Below are positions 17,786 to 25,331 of a stretch of DNA of 64,000 bases, piece by piece. The notes under the pieces are model-generated. The model was not told the origin of the DNA. It worked only from the letters and a program-made list of their open reading frames with translations, and ran no database searches. The first letter of the stretch is position 1, and the number at the start of each line of letters is the position of its first letter. The position numbers and the translations under genes are program-made. Origin of the DNA: Acidaminobacterium chupaoyuni (lineage in GTDB: Bacteria > Bacillota > Clostridia > Oscillospirales > Butyricicoccaceae); assembly GCA_047936785.1 (NCBI GenBank), contig CP176394.1; one strand, given 5' to 3'.

Positions 17786-18694
17786 TCAGTTCGCAAATTC
17801 CGATTTGACGCGGGGGTCGAAGAACGCATACAGAAGATCGACGATCAGGTTGATAAAGGAAAAACAGATGGCGAAGGTGATCACGCAGCCGAGGATCATG
17901 GGGATCTGGCGGCTTTGCAGGGCATCGATGAGCAGACGGCCGATGCCGGGCCAGGCGAAAATGTTTTCGATGAGGATCGCGCCGCTGAAAAGTTCGCAAA
18001 GGCGCAGGCCGGCCACCGTGATGATGGGGATCAGGGCGTTTTTCAGCGCGTGCCTGCGGATGACGGCGGGGTAAGACATCCCCTTGGCGCGGGCCGTGCG
18101 GATATAATCCTGACGGATGGTTTCCAGCATGGAAGAGCGGGTGATGCGCGAGATATAGGCCATATCGCAAAAGCCCAAAGTGAAAGCGGGCAAAACGATG
18201 CATTTCCAGCTGTCGGAACCGGAGGAGGGGAACCACCCCAGCCGAAGCGAGAAAAACAAAACCACCAGCAGCGCCAGCCAGAAGCTTGGCATCGAAACGC
18301 CCACGAACGAAAGCATCATGCTGAACCCGTCAAAAATGCTGTTCTGCTTCACCGCGGCCACAACGCCGATGGGCAGCGCCATGCCGATGGCGATAACGGT
18401 GGCGGCGGCCGCCAGTTTGGCGGTGAAGGGCAGGCGATAAAGAATCTTTGTACGCACCTTGCCCGCATCATCGATCAAAAGCGCCTTCATTGTGCGCCCA
18501 TATTGCACGATCATCGGGTCGTTCAGGCCATGTGCCTCGCGGATGGCTTCGATCTGCTTCGGGTCGGTCACGCCGCGCAAAACGGCCTTGTTGGGGTCGC
18601 CCGGGGCCCAGCGCATCATCAGATACACCAGAAAAGTGACCCCAAACAGCACGGGGATCATATAAAGCAAGCGCTTGAGCACATATTTCGTCAT
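17786..18694 (-). CDS. Dpp/Opp-type ABC transporter permease
   Basis: Inner-membrane permease of the DppB/OppB/NikB family: the N-terminal YVLKRLLYMIPVLFGVTFLVY helix, about six membrane segments, and the EAA loop (ARAKGMSYPAVIRRHALKNA then NIFAWPGIGRLL). 302 residues, complete. These permeases normally work with a second permease, one or two ATPases and a binding protein; none of these is adjacent. The lone binding lipoprotein at 4082-5614 is a possible partner, without direct evidence. Confidence 0.9.
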   Translation of the reverse strand: MTKYVLKRLLYMIPVLFGVTFLVYLMMRWAPGDPNKAVLRGVTDPKQIEAIREAHGLNDPMIVQYGRTMKALLIDDAGKVRTKILYRLPFTAKLAAAATVIAIGMALPIGVVAAVKQNSIFDGFSMMLSFVGVSMPSFWLALLVVLFFSLRLGWFPSSGSDSWKCIVLPAFTLGFCDMAYISRITRSSMLETIRQDYIRTARAKGMSYPAVIRRHALKNALIPIITVAGLRLCELFSGAILIENIFAWPGIGRLLIDALQSRQIPMILGCVITFAICFSFINLIVDLLYAFFDPRVKSEFAN

Positions 18695-18845
18695 AAAAGT
18701 TCGTCATCCTTTTCAGTCGTCATAGGTATCACCTTATCATAAAAAAACAGGCATTACAAGGGAAAAACCCCTTGATAAATGCCTGTTTTGCAGTTTCTAA
18801 ACATAGAAAAAATAAGAGATAATTTGGTGAATTTAGCAAGAAAAG

Positions 18846-20219
18846 CTATAAAATGTTTTCTGACGGATCATCCAGATGGGCAATGTGTTTGCGATAGAAA
18901 GAAACATACAGCAAAAGCCCGGCCGCCAGCGCCACGATCTCGGCCAGCGGAAACGCGAACCATACAGCCCGTAAACTGATTTTTGAAAACAGCCAGGCCG
19001 CCGGCAGAATGATCACCAGCTGGCGCAGAACGGAAATGAACAGGCTGTTTTTGCCGCGGCCCACCGCCTGAAACAGGGTGGAAAGAATGATGCCGAACCC
19101 GGCGGGAACGAAGCACAGGCAGATCGTGCGGAACGCCGGAACGCCGATCTTCAGCATGGCGCCCGTTTCATCAAACAGGGAAAGCAGCTGCGCGGGGAAG
19201 AACAAAAACAGCAGAGTGCCCGCCAGCATGATGGAGCAGGCCAGCCCGATGCCGATGCGGAACGCCTGCAAAAGCCGCTTTTTGTTGCGCGCCCCATAGT
19301 TATAGCCCATAATGGGCATCACGCCGTGGGTCAGGCCGAAACAGGGCATGAACACAAAGGATTGCAGCTTGTAATAAACCCCCAGAACCGAAATGGCCGT
19401 TTCGGAAAAAGCCGAAAGGATCTGATTGAGCGACATCACCAGAACCGAGCCGATGGATTGCATCACGATGGAAGGCAGCCCCACCACATAAATATCGCGC
19501 AGGATATGCTTTTGAAAGCGGAACCCTTTCAGCGAAACGGAAACGGCATGCTCTTTGCGAAAGATGATATATAAGCTGAAAAACATCGAGAAGATCTGGC
19601 CGATGACGGTGGCGATGGCCGCGCCCGCAATGCCCATGGCGGGGAAAGGGCCGATGCCGAAGATCATCAGCGGGTCGAGGATGAGGTTGATGATGCAGCC
19701 CGAAAGCTGAAACAGCATGGGGTAGATCATGTTGCCTGTGCCCTGCAAGGTTTTTTCCAGCGCGATCTCAACGAAACAGCCGAAGGAAAACACGCTGACG
19801 ATGGTCAGATAAGTGTCGCCCGCTTCGATCACCGCGGCGGAATGGGTGAACGAAGAAATGAACGCGCGGGAACCCAGCAGGCCGAACACCGCGAAAATAA
19901 GCGAAGTCAGAAACGCCAGCACCACCCCGTGGGAAGCGGCGGAATCGGCTTCGGCGCGGCGCTTTTCGCCCAAACGGCGCGAAACTAGCGAACCCGCGCC
20001 CACCGCTGTGCCCACCGCGGCGGCAATGATGAGCTGCTGGATGGGGAACGCCAGCGAAACGGCGGTGAGGGCGTTCAGGCTGATTTTTGAAACAAAATAA
20101 CTGTCGACAACATTATAAAGCGATTGCATCAGCATCGAAAAAACGGCCGGCAGCGACATCGAGAGGATCAAACCAAACATGGGCGCTGTGCCCATTTTGT
20201 TTTCTTTTGCCTGTTCCAT
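18846..20219 (-). CDS. MATE family efflux transporter
   Basis: Multidrug/sodium antiporter family, about 12 membrane helices in 457 residues. Family features include LPAVFSMLMQSLYNVVDSYFVS near the start, the GTAVGAGSLVSRRLGE loop and the second-half repeat GLTHGVMPIMGYNYGARN. The ATG at 20219 is preceded at a rather long distance by AAGGAAG; no better in-frame start exists nearby. Transcribed leftward from a region that also contains the candidate RNA at 20305-20499. Substrate not predictable. Confidence 0.9.
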   Translation of the reverse strand: MEQAKENKMGTAPMFGLILSMSLPAVFSMLMQSLYNVVDSYFVSKISLNALTAVSLAFPIQQLIIAAAVGTAVGAGSLVSRRLGEKRRAEADSAASHGVVLAFLTSLIFAVFGLLGSRAFISSFTHSAAVIEAGDTYLTIVSVFSFGCFVEIALEKTLQGTGNMIYPMLFQLSGCIINLILDPLMIFGIGPFPAMGIAGAAIATVIGQIFSMFFSLYIIFRKEHAVSVSLKGFRFQKHILRDIYVVGLPSIVMQSIGSVLVMSLNQILSAFSETAISVLGVYYKLQSFVFMPCFGLTHGVMPIMGYNYGARNKKRLLQAFRIGIGLACSIMLAGTLLFLFFPAQLLSLFDETGAMLKIGVPAFRTICLCFVPAGFGIILSTLFQAVGRGKNSLFISVLRQLVIILPAAWLFSKISLRAVWFAFPLAEIVALAAGLLLYVSFYRKHIAHLDDPSENIL

Positions 20220-20304
20220 TGAAATGAGGTCACTTCCTTTACTGATTGAAATTACACACAAATAAATATAATAGCATTGTTAAGGTATGAAATCAAGGCG
20301 GCGG

Positions 20305-20499
20305 ACAAGAAAAAACACAAAAAAGCAGCCAACGGCTGCTTTTTTGTGTTTTGAGAGAGAATTAAGTTTGCAGAAAACACAGTTTCTTCCGGAGAGCATA
20401 TGAGGGAAATATGCATAGAGGGAGGTAGGTAAAATCAATAAGAGAGAAGAAACCGGAGAAACCGTTCATTTTTCTGCGGCCGTGCCAAGGGGGGGAAGG
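20305..20499 (-). ncRNA. Candidate structured small RNA (6S-like shape)
   Basis: On the minus strand an extended -10 (TGC-TACACT, 20514-20506) is followed by about 195 bases ending in a long perfect terminator (AAAACACAAAAAAGCAGCC and its complement, 20312-20352, with T-run). Between them GCAGAAAA/TTTTCTGC and GGTTTCTCCGG/CCGGAAGAAAC close a rod with a large open centre, plus a 5' GTGCC/GGCAC hairpin. A terminator here serves no protein gene: both neighbours are transcribed away from or past it. Length and rod shape recall 6S RNA; sequence identity to a known family was not recognised. Confidence 0.42.
20312..20352 (-). terminator. Long perfect hairpin terminator in the hyd/MATE intergenic region
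   Basis: A 19-bp perfect stem with a three-base loop; A/T-rich flanks make it terminator-like on both strands. Read leftward it would end the candidate RNA above. Confidence 0.75.
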
Positions 20500-20718
20500 C
20501 ACAGCAGTGTAGCACACACATCATGAAGGCGCGCGGTCGGGAAAACTGCGGCGCCAATCGGTCGAACTACAAATTCAGTTTATCAAACTGCGGCCAAAGG
20601 TGCAATATTTTTTCGCGAGGAAAATATAAAAATTCTATGAACAATATTATTAATACGGTAAGAATAGCTAAAAATAAATACCGTACTAATAAGATGATAA
20701 ATAAGCGTCAGAAAAAAA

Positions 20719-20736
20719 TCGTTAAAAAATTATCAT
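20719..20736 (+). promoter_or_regulatory. Candidate Rex operator of the hydrogenase operon
   Basis: TCGTTAA-AAAA-TTATCAT matches the Rex consensus TTGTTAA-N4-TTAACAA at 11 of 14 defined positions and abuts the -35 element. Rex senses NADH/NAD+ and controls NADH-linked hydrogenase genes in Clostridia, so the placement is logical; it remains a motif match only. Between 20520 and 20718 the sequence is A/T-rich with an ACGGTA/TACCGT inverted repeat (20655-20684) and no gene. Confidence 0.4.
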
Positions 20737-20764
20737 TGCGAAGCCCGAAAGGCTTCCGTATACT
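20736..20764 (+). promoter_or_regulatory. Promoter of the hydrogenase operon
   Basis: TTGCGA (20736-20741) and TATACT (20759-20764) are 17 bases apart. A GAAGCC-CGAAA-GGCTTC hairpin lies in the spacer. The start codon is about 45 bases beyond the predicted transcription start. Confidence 0.6.
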
Positions 20765-20815
20765 GGCAATCGTATGGAGTATGTCACCTGCAACAAACAA
20801 CAAGGGGGAAAATCT

Positions 20816-21292
20816 ATGAGCGTTCAAATTGACTATGCTGTGATCGATGAGATCATTGGCCGGCATCCTGCCGATTCCAGCAGCGTGATCGCCATTTTGC
20901 AGGATATTCAGGCGGAATATCGTTATTTGCCCAGAGAGATCTTTGCTTATCTGGCCAAAAAACTGCAGATGAGCGCAGCGAAAATCTATAGCGTGGCCAC
21001 CTTTTACGAGAATTTTTCTTTGGAACCCAAGGGAAAATATGTCATTAAGATCTGTGACGGCACCGCCTGTCATGTGCGCAAAAGCATTCCCATTCTGGAA
21101 ACGCTGCGCAAAGAGCTGGATCTTTCCAGCAAAAAGATCACCACGGATGACATGCTGTTCACGGTGGAGACCGTGTCTTGCCTGGGCGCCTGCGGCCTTG
21201 CCCCCGCGCTGACGGTGAACGATAAGGTGCATGGCAGCATGACGCCCGATAAGGTCATGGAGCTGCTGAGAACGCTGAGGGAGGAAGCCTAA
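20816..21292 (+). CDS. hydC: NuoE-like [2Fe-2S] subunit of NADH-linked [FeFe] hydrogenase
   Basis: Thioredoxin-like [2Fe-2S] protein related to NuoE and to HydC of bifurcating hydrogenases. A helical N-terminal part (about 1-70, with YLPREIFAYLAKKL and KIYSVATFYENF) precedes the ferredoxin domain, whose cluster cysteines are in CDGTACH and CLGACG. The ATG at 20816 follows AAGGGGGA. First gene of a tightly packed operon with NuoF-like and HydA genes; together they form a soluble complex that moves electrons between NADH, ferredoxin and protons. Confidence 0.93.
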   Translation: MSVQIDYAVIDEIIGRHPADSSSVIAILQDIQAEYRYLPREIFAYLAKKLQMSAAKIYSVATFYENFSLEPKGKYVIKICDGTACHVRKSIPILETLRKELDLSSKKITTDDMLFTVETVSCLGACGLAPALTVNDKVHGSMTPDKVMELLRTLREEA

Positions 21293-23167
21293 ATGCTGCA
21301 TAACAGAGAAGAACTGCAACAGCTGCGCAAGATCAGCCGCAGCCACTTTGATGCTCAGACCAAAAAAATTCTGATCTGCGCGGGCACAGGCTGTGTTGCG
21401 GGCGGGTCGCTGGAAATTTATGCGCGCCTGGTGGAACTTTTGAAAGAAAAGGGAATCCACTGCCAGGTGGATCTGGAAAAAGAACCCCACGGCGATGATG
21501 TGGGCGTCAAGCGCAGCGGCTGCCACGGCTTTTGCGAAATGGGCCCGCTGGTGCGCATCGAGCCCCAGGGCTGGCTTTACATCAAGGTGAAGATCGATGA
21601 CTGCGAAGAGATCGTGGAAAAAACGATTTTGGAAGGGCAGCCCATCGAGCGCCTTTGCTATAAGAAAAACGGGGAGATCTATAAAACACAGGAAGAGATC
21701 CCTTTCTATAAAAAACAGACCCGCGAAGTGCTTGAGCACTGCGGCCATATCGACGCCACTTCCATTGAAGAATATATCGCCATCGGCGGTTATGAAGCCT
21801 ATGAAAAGGCTTTGTTCGAGATGTCGGGCGAAGAGATCGTCCGCGAGATCGAGCTTTCCAACCTGCGCGGCCGCGGCGGCGGCGGGTTCCCCGCGGGCAG
21901 AAAATGGGAACAGGTGCGCCGCCAGAAGGCGCCCCGCAAATATATCGTCTGCAACGGCGACGAGGGCGACCCCGGCGCGTTTATGGATCGCAGCGTCATG
22001 GAAGGCGACCCCCACCGCCTGCTGGAAGGCATGATGATCGCGGGCATCGCCTGCGGTGCACAGGAAGGCTATATCTATGTGCGCGCGGAATATCCCATGG
22101 CGGTCAGCCGCCTGAAGCTGGCCATCGAGCAGGCCCATGAATTCGGCCTGCTGGGCGAAAACATTCTGGGCAGCGGCTTTTGCTTTGATATCAAGATCAG
22201 CCGCGGCGCGGGCGCTTTCGTCTGCGGCGAAGGCAGCGCGCTGACCGCTTCCATCGAGGGCAAGCGCGGCATGCCCCGCGTGAAACCGCCCCGCACAGTG
22301 GAAAAAGGCCTCTTCGAATGCCCCACCGTGCTCAACAATGTGGAAACCCTGGCCAATGTTTCCCAGATCATTCTGAGGGGCGCCCAGTGGTATCGCGGCA
22401 TCGGCCCCGAAAACAGCCCCGGAACCAAGGCCTTCGCCCTCACCGGCAATATCGAAAACACCGGCCTGATCGAAGTGCCCATGGGCACGACCCTGCGCGA
22501 GATCATTTTCGATATCGGCGGCGGCATGCGCGGCGGCGCGGAATTCAAGGCCGTTCAGATCGGCGGCCCTTCCGGCGGATGCCTGACGAAAGAGCATCTC
22601 GACCTGCCCCTTGATTTCGATTCCCTGCAAAAAGTGGGCGCCATGATCGGTTCCGGCGGCCTTGTGGTCATGGATGACAAGACCTGCATGGTGGAAGTGG
22701 CCCGCTTCTTTATGAATTTCACCCAGAATGAATCCTGCGGCAAATGCGTGCCCTGCCGTGAAGGCACCAAGCGCATGCTGGAGATCTTAGAACGCATCGT
22801 GGCCGGACAGGGTCGCGACGGCGATATCGAAATGCTGGAAGAGCTGGCGGAAACCATTTCGGCCACCGCGCTTTGCGGCCTTGGCAAAACGGCCGCCCAG
22901 CCTGTGCTGAGCACGATCAAGAATTTCCGCGAAGAATATGAAGCGCATGTTTATGAAAAGCGCTGCCCCACCCATAACTGCCAGAAGCTCAAACGCTATT
23001 ATATCGACGCCGAGCTTTGCAAAGGCTGTTCGAAATGCGCCAGAATGTGCCCCGTTTCGGCCATCAGCGGCGAGATCAAGCATCCGTTCACCATCGATGA
23101 AACGAAATGTATCAAGTGCGGCGCCTGCTTCGATGGATGCAGCTTCAAAGCCGTGAAGGAGGGTTAA
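21293..23167 (+). CDS. hydB: NuoF-like NADH/FMN subunit of NADH-linked [FeFe] hydrogenase
   Basis: 624 residues. An N-terminal thioredoxin-like [2Fe-2S] domain (CAGTGC and CHGFC cysteines) is followed by the NuoF core with the FMN/NADH loop RGRGGGGFPAGRKW and CNGDEGDPGAF, the [4Fe-4S] motif ESCGKCVPCREG, and two C-terminal ferredoxin-type clusters (CKGCSKCARMCP and CIKCGACFDGC). This is the HydB layout of bifurcating hydrogenases. It starts directly after hydC and its end is three bases from the hydA start. Confidence 0.95.
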   Translation: MLHNREELQQLRKISRSHFDAQTKKILICAGTGCVAGGSLEIYARLVELLKEKGIHCQVDLEKEPHGDDVGVKRSGCHGFCEMGPLVRIEPQGWLYIKVKIDDCEEIVEKTILEGQPIERLCYKKNGEIYKTQEEIPFYKKQTREVLEHCGHIDATSIEEYIAIGGYEAYEKALFEMSGEEIVREIELSNLRGRGGGGFPAGRKWEQVRRQKAPRKYIVCNGDEGDPGAFMDRSVMEGDPHRLLEGMMIAGIACGAQEGYIYVRAEYPMAVSRLKLAIEQAHEFGLLGENILGSGFCFDIKISRGAGAFVCGEGSALTASIEGKRGMPRVKPPRTVEKGLFECPTVLNNVETLANVSQIILRGAQWYRGIGPENSPGTKAFALTGNIENTGLIEVPMGTTLREIIFDIGGGMRGGAEFKAVQIGGPSGGCLTKEHLDLPLDFDSLQKVGAMIGSGGLVVMDDKTCMVEVARFFMNFTQNESCGKCVPCREGTKRMLEILERIVAGQGRDGDIEMLEELAETISATALCGLGKTAAQPVLSTIKNFREEYEAHVYEKRCPTHNCQKLKRYYIDAELCKGCSKCARMCPVSAISGEIKHPFTIDETKCIKCGACFDGCSFKAVKEG

Positions 23168-23169
23168 GC

Positions 23170-24858
23170 ATGAGCGAGTTTATGATGGTCGATAATATCC
23201 CCGTAGAGATCAGCGGGGAACAGAATATCCTTGCCGTGGTGCGCAAAGCGGGCATCGAACTGCCCACATTCTGTTATTATTCCGAACTTTCCGTTTATGG
23301 CGCCTGCCGCATGTGCATGGTGGAAGACCGCCGCGGCGGCATCCATGCGGCCTGCTCCACCCCGCCCAAAGCGGGCATGGAGATTTTCACCAACACCCCC
23401 AGATTGCGCAAATACCGCAAGAATGTGCTGGAGCTTTTGCTGGCAAGCCACTGCCGCGACTGCACCACCTGCGAAAAAAGCGGCAAATGTAAATTGCAGG
23501 AGCTGGCCCATCAGTTCGGCATCCGCAATATCCGCTTCGGCGAACTGGAAACCGAGCGCAAACGCGATGACTCTTCCGTCTGCATCACCCGCGACAACAG
23601 CAAATGCATCCTCTGCGGCGACTGCGTGAGAATGTGCGAAGAGATCCAGGGCGTGGGCGCCATCGATTTCGCCGGCCGCGGTTCCAAGATGCGGGTGATG
23701 CCCGCTTTTGATAAACCCATCGCCGAAAGCAACTGCGTCGGCTGCGGCCAATGCGCTGCGGTATGCCCCACCGGCGCCATCGTGGTGAAAGATGACACCC
23801 AGAAGCTGTGGCGCGAACTTTCCGACCCCAAAGCAAAAGTGGTGGTTCAGATCGCCCCCGCCGTGCGCGTGGGCATCAGCCACGAAATGGGGCTGGATGA
23901 AGGCGCCAACGCCATGGGCAAGATCACGGCGGCTCTGCGCCGCCTGGGCTTTGATGAAGTGTATGACACCACCACCGGCGCCGACCTCACCGTTTTGGAA
24001 GAAGCGGCGGAGCTGGCCGGGCGGCTGGCCGGCGGCGAAAAGCTGCCCCTCTTCACTTCCTGCTGCCCCGCGTGGGTCAATTTTGTTGAAAAACATTATC
24101 CCGAACTGATGCCCCATGTTTCCACCTGCCGTTCGCCCATGGAAATGTTCGGCGCGGTGTTGAAAGAACAGCTGGGCCATTCCACCCGCCGCATCGTTTC
24201 GGTGGCCGTGATGCCCTGCACGGCGAAAAAATTCGAGGCTTCCCGTGAAGAGTTCATCCGCAGCGGGGCCAAGGATGTGGATTATGTCATCACCACGCAG
24301 GAACTCATCACCATGATCCGCGAAGCGGGCATCGTGTTTGATGATGTGGAACCCGAATCCACCGATATGCCTTTCGGCGTTTCCACCGGCGCGGGCGTGA
24401 TCTTCGGCGTGACGGGCGGCGTGACGGAAGCGGTCATCCGCCGTCTTTGCGATGATAAATCCGTCAGCTCGCTGCGCACCATCGCCTTCAACGGCGTGCG
24501 CGGCATGGAAGGCGTGAAAGAAACCACCGTGGAAGTGGGCGGGGTTCCCGTTCATATCGCCATCGTCAGCGGCCTGGGCAACGCCAAAGCGCTGCTGGAA
24601 AAGCTGAAAAACGGCGAATGCGATTATCAGTTTGTGGAAGTGATGGCCTGCCCGGGCGGATGCGTTTCCGGCGCGGGGCAGCCCTTCACCAACCGCGAAG
24701 GCAAGAAAAAACGCGGCGACGGCCTTTATCAGGCAGACCGCATGAGCGCCATCAAGCGCAGCGAAGAAAACTATGCGGTGACCGCGCTTTATGATTCCGT
24801 GCTCAGCGGCAGGGTGCATGAACTTCTGCATGTGGAATACGGCAAGACCCACCAATAA
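23170..24858 (+). CDS. hydA: [FeFe] hydrogenase catalytic subunit HydA
   Basis: 562-residue catalytic subunit. In order: plant-type [2Fe-2S] (Cys35, 46, 49, 62), the His-ligated cluster (His94, Cys98, 101, 107), two [4Fe-4S] ferredoxin clusters (Cys146-156 and Cys189-199) and the H-cluster domain with TSCCPAW (Cys299), MPCTAKK (Cys350) and EVMACPGGCVSGAGQP (Cys494, Cys498). All ligands are intact, so it should be active. AGGAGGG precedes the ATG at 23170. With hydB and hydC it should form an NADH-coupled, possibly bifurcating, complex in the cytoplasm. Maturases HydEFG are not in this window. Confidence 0.96.
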   Translation: MSEFMMVDNIPVEISGEQNILAVVRKAGIELPTFCYYSELSVYGACRMCMVEDRRGGIHAACSTPPKAGMEIFTNTPRLRKYRKNVLELLLASHCRDCTTCEKSGKCKLQELAHQFGIRNIRFGELETERKRDDSSVCITRDNSKCILCGDCVRMCEEIQGVGAIDFAGRGSKMRVMPAFDKPIAESNCVGCGQCAAVCPTGAIVVKDDTQKLWRELSDPKAKVVVQIAPAVRVGISHEMGLDEGANAMGKITAALRRLGFDEVYDTTTGADLTVLEEAAELAGRLAGGEKLPLFTSCCPAWVNFVEKHYPELMPHVSTCRSPMEMFGAVLKEQLGHSTRRIVSVAVMPCTAKKFEASREEFIRSGAKDVDYVITTQELITMIREAGIVFDDVEPESTDMPFGVSTGAGVIFGVTGGVTEAVIRRLCDDKSVSSLRTIAFNGVRGMEGVKETTVEVGGVPVHIAIVSGLGNAKALLEKLKNGECDYQFVEVMACPGGCVSGAGQPFTNREGKKKRGDGLYQADRMSAIKRSEENYAVTALYDSVLSGRVHELLHVEYGKTHQ

Positions 24859-24874
24859 GAAAGGAAGCAAGGCC

Positions 24875-25123
24875 ATGAAATTCAGCGTATGTATCGGCAG
24901 CAGCTGCCATGTGAAAGGTTCTTATAATGTGCTGATGACTTTCCGCCAGCTGGTGGAAGAATATCACCTCAACGGCAAAGTGAAGGTGGCGCAGGAATTC
25001 TGCACGGGCCAATGCACGGATGCCGTGGCGGTTCGCGTGGATGACGAAGGGCCGTTCAGCGTTTCCGGCGCGGGGGCCAAAGAGTTCTTCCTGGAAAAAA
25101 CAAAGGCCCTGCGGGAAGAATAA
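24875..25123 (+). CDS. Small thioredoxin-like [2Fe-2S] ferredoxin
   Basis: 82-residue protein equal to a single NuoE-type ferredoxin domain: CIGSSCH near residue 6 and CTGQC near residue 43 supply four cysteines. The ATG at 24875 follows AAAGGAAG, 16 bases after hydA, so it is the fourth gene of the operon. It may be an electron carrier or exchangeable subunit for the hydrogenase. Homologous domains begin HydB and end HydC. Confidence 0.85.
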   Translation: MKFSVCIGSSCHVKGSYNVLMTFRQLVEEYHLNGKVKVAQEFCTGQCTDAVAVRVDDEGPFSVSGAGAKEFFLEKTKALREE

Positions 25124-25174
25124 GCCCGCGGCGTTCCCCTGCCGCGGAATCACCCCACAGCGGGCAGGAAACAG

Positions 25175-25203
25175 TTGAAGCAAAAAGAAAAAGCGTGTAT
25201 CAT
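25175..25203 (+). promoter_or_regulatory. Promoter of the sensory hydrogenase operon
   Basis: TTGAAG (25175-25180) and TATCAT (25198-25203) are exactly 17 bases apart. It would start an RNA near 25210, giving a leader of about 120 bases before the ATG at 25332. Confidence 0.5.
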
Positions 25204-25209
25204 AGATTC

Positions 25210-25317
25210 AATAGGCGAGCGGCGGCCCTGACCGCCGTTTGCCCAAAGAACACGCGCTTTTGACAAAAACTCACAGCAGGCCGAAAGCGGAACACCCGCC
25301 TTCGGCCTGCTTTTTTT
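25210..25317 (+). promoter_or_regulatory. Structured leader with terminator (attenuator candidate)
   Basis: After the predicted start come a hairpin GGCGAGCGGCGG / CCGCCGTTTGCC (about 25213-25250) and then an intrinsic terminator (AGCAGGCCGAA / TTCGGCCTGCT with seven T, 25275-25317) that ends only four bases before the ribosome site AGGGGGA. A terminator between a promoter and its own gene indicates regulated read-through. It could simply end the hydrogenase operon, but its position and the intervening promoter favour attenuation. The aptamer-like part matches no riboswitch class I know. Confidence 0.5.
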
Positions 25318-25331
25318 AGGGGGAAAGCCAC

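Noticed and set aside
20708..22630. Very long leftward ORF opposite the hydrogenase hydC/hydB genes
   Set aside because: Antisense shadow produced by GC-rich third positions; the forward strand encodes well-known proteins and the antisense product is low in complexity (Gly/Ala/His/Phe-rich).
23164..24876. Long leftward ORF opposite hydA
   Set aside because: Same antisense effect; no recognisable domain, while the forward frame is an intact hydrogenase.
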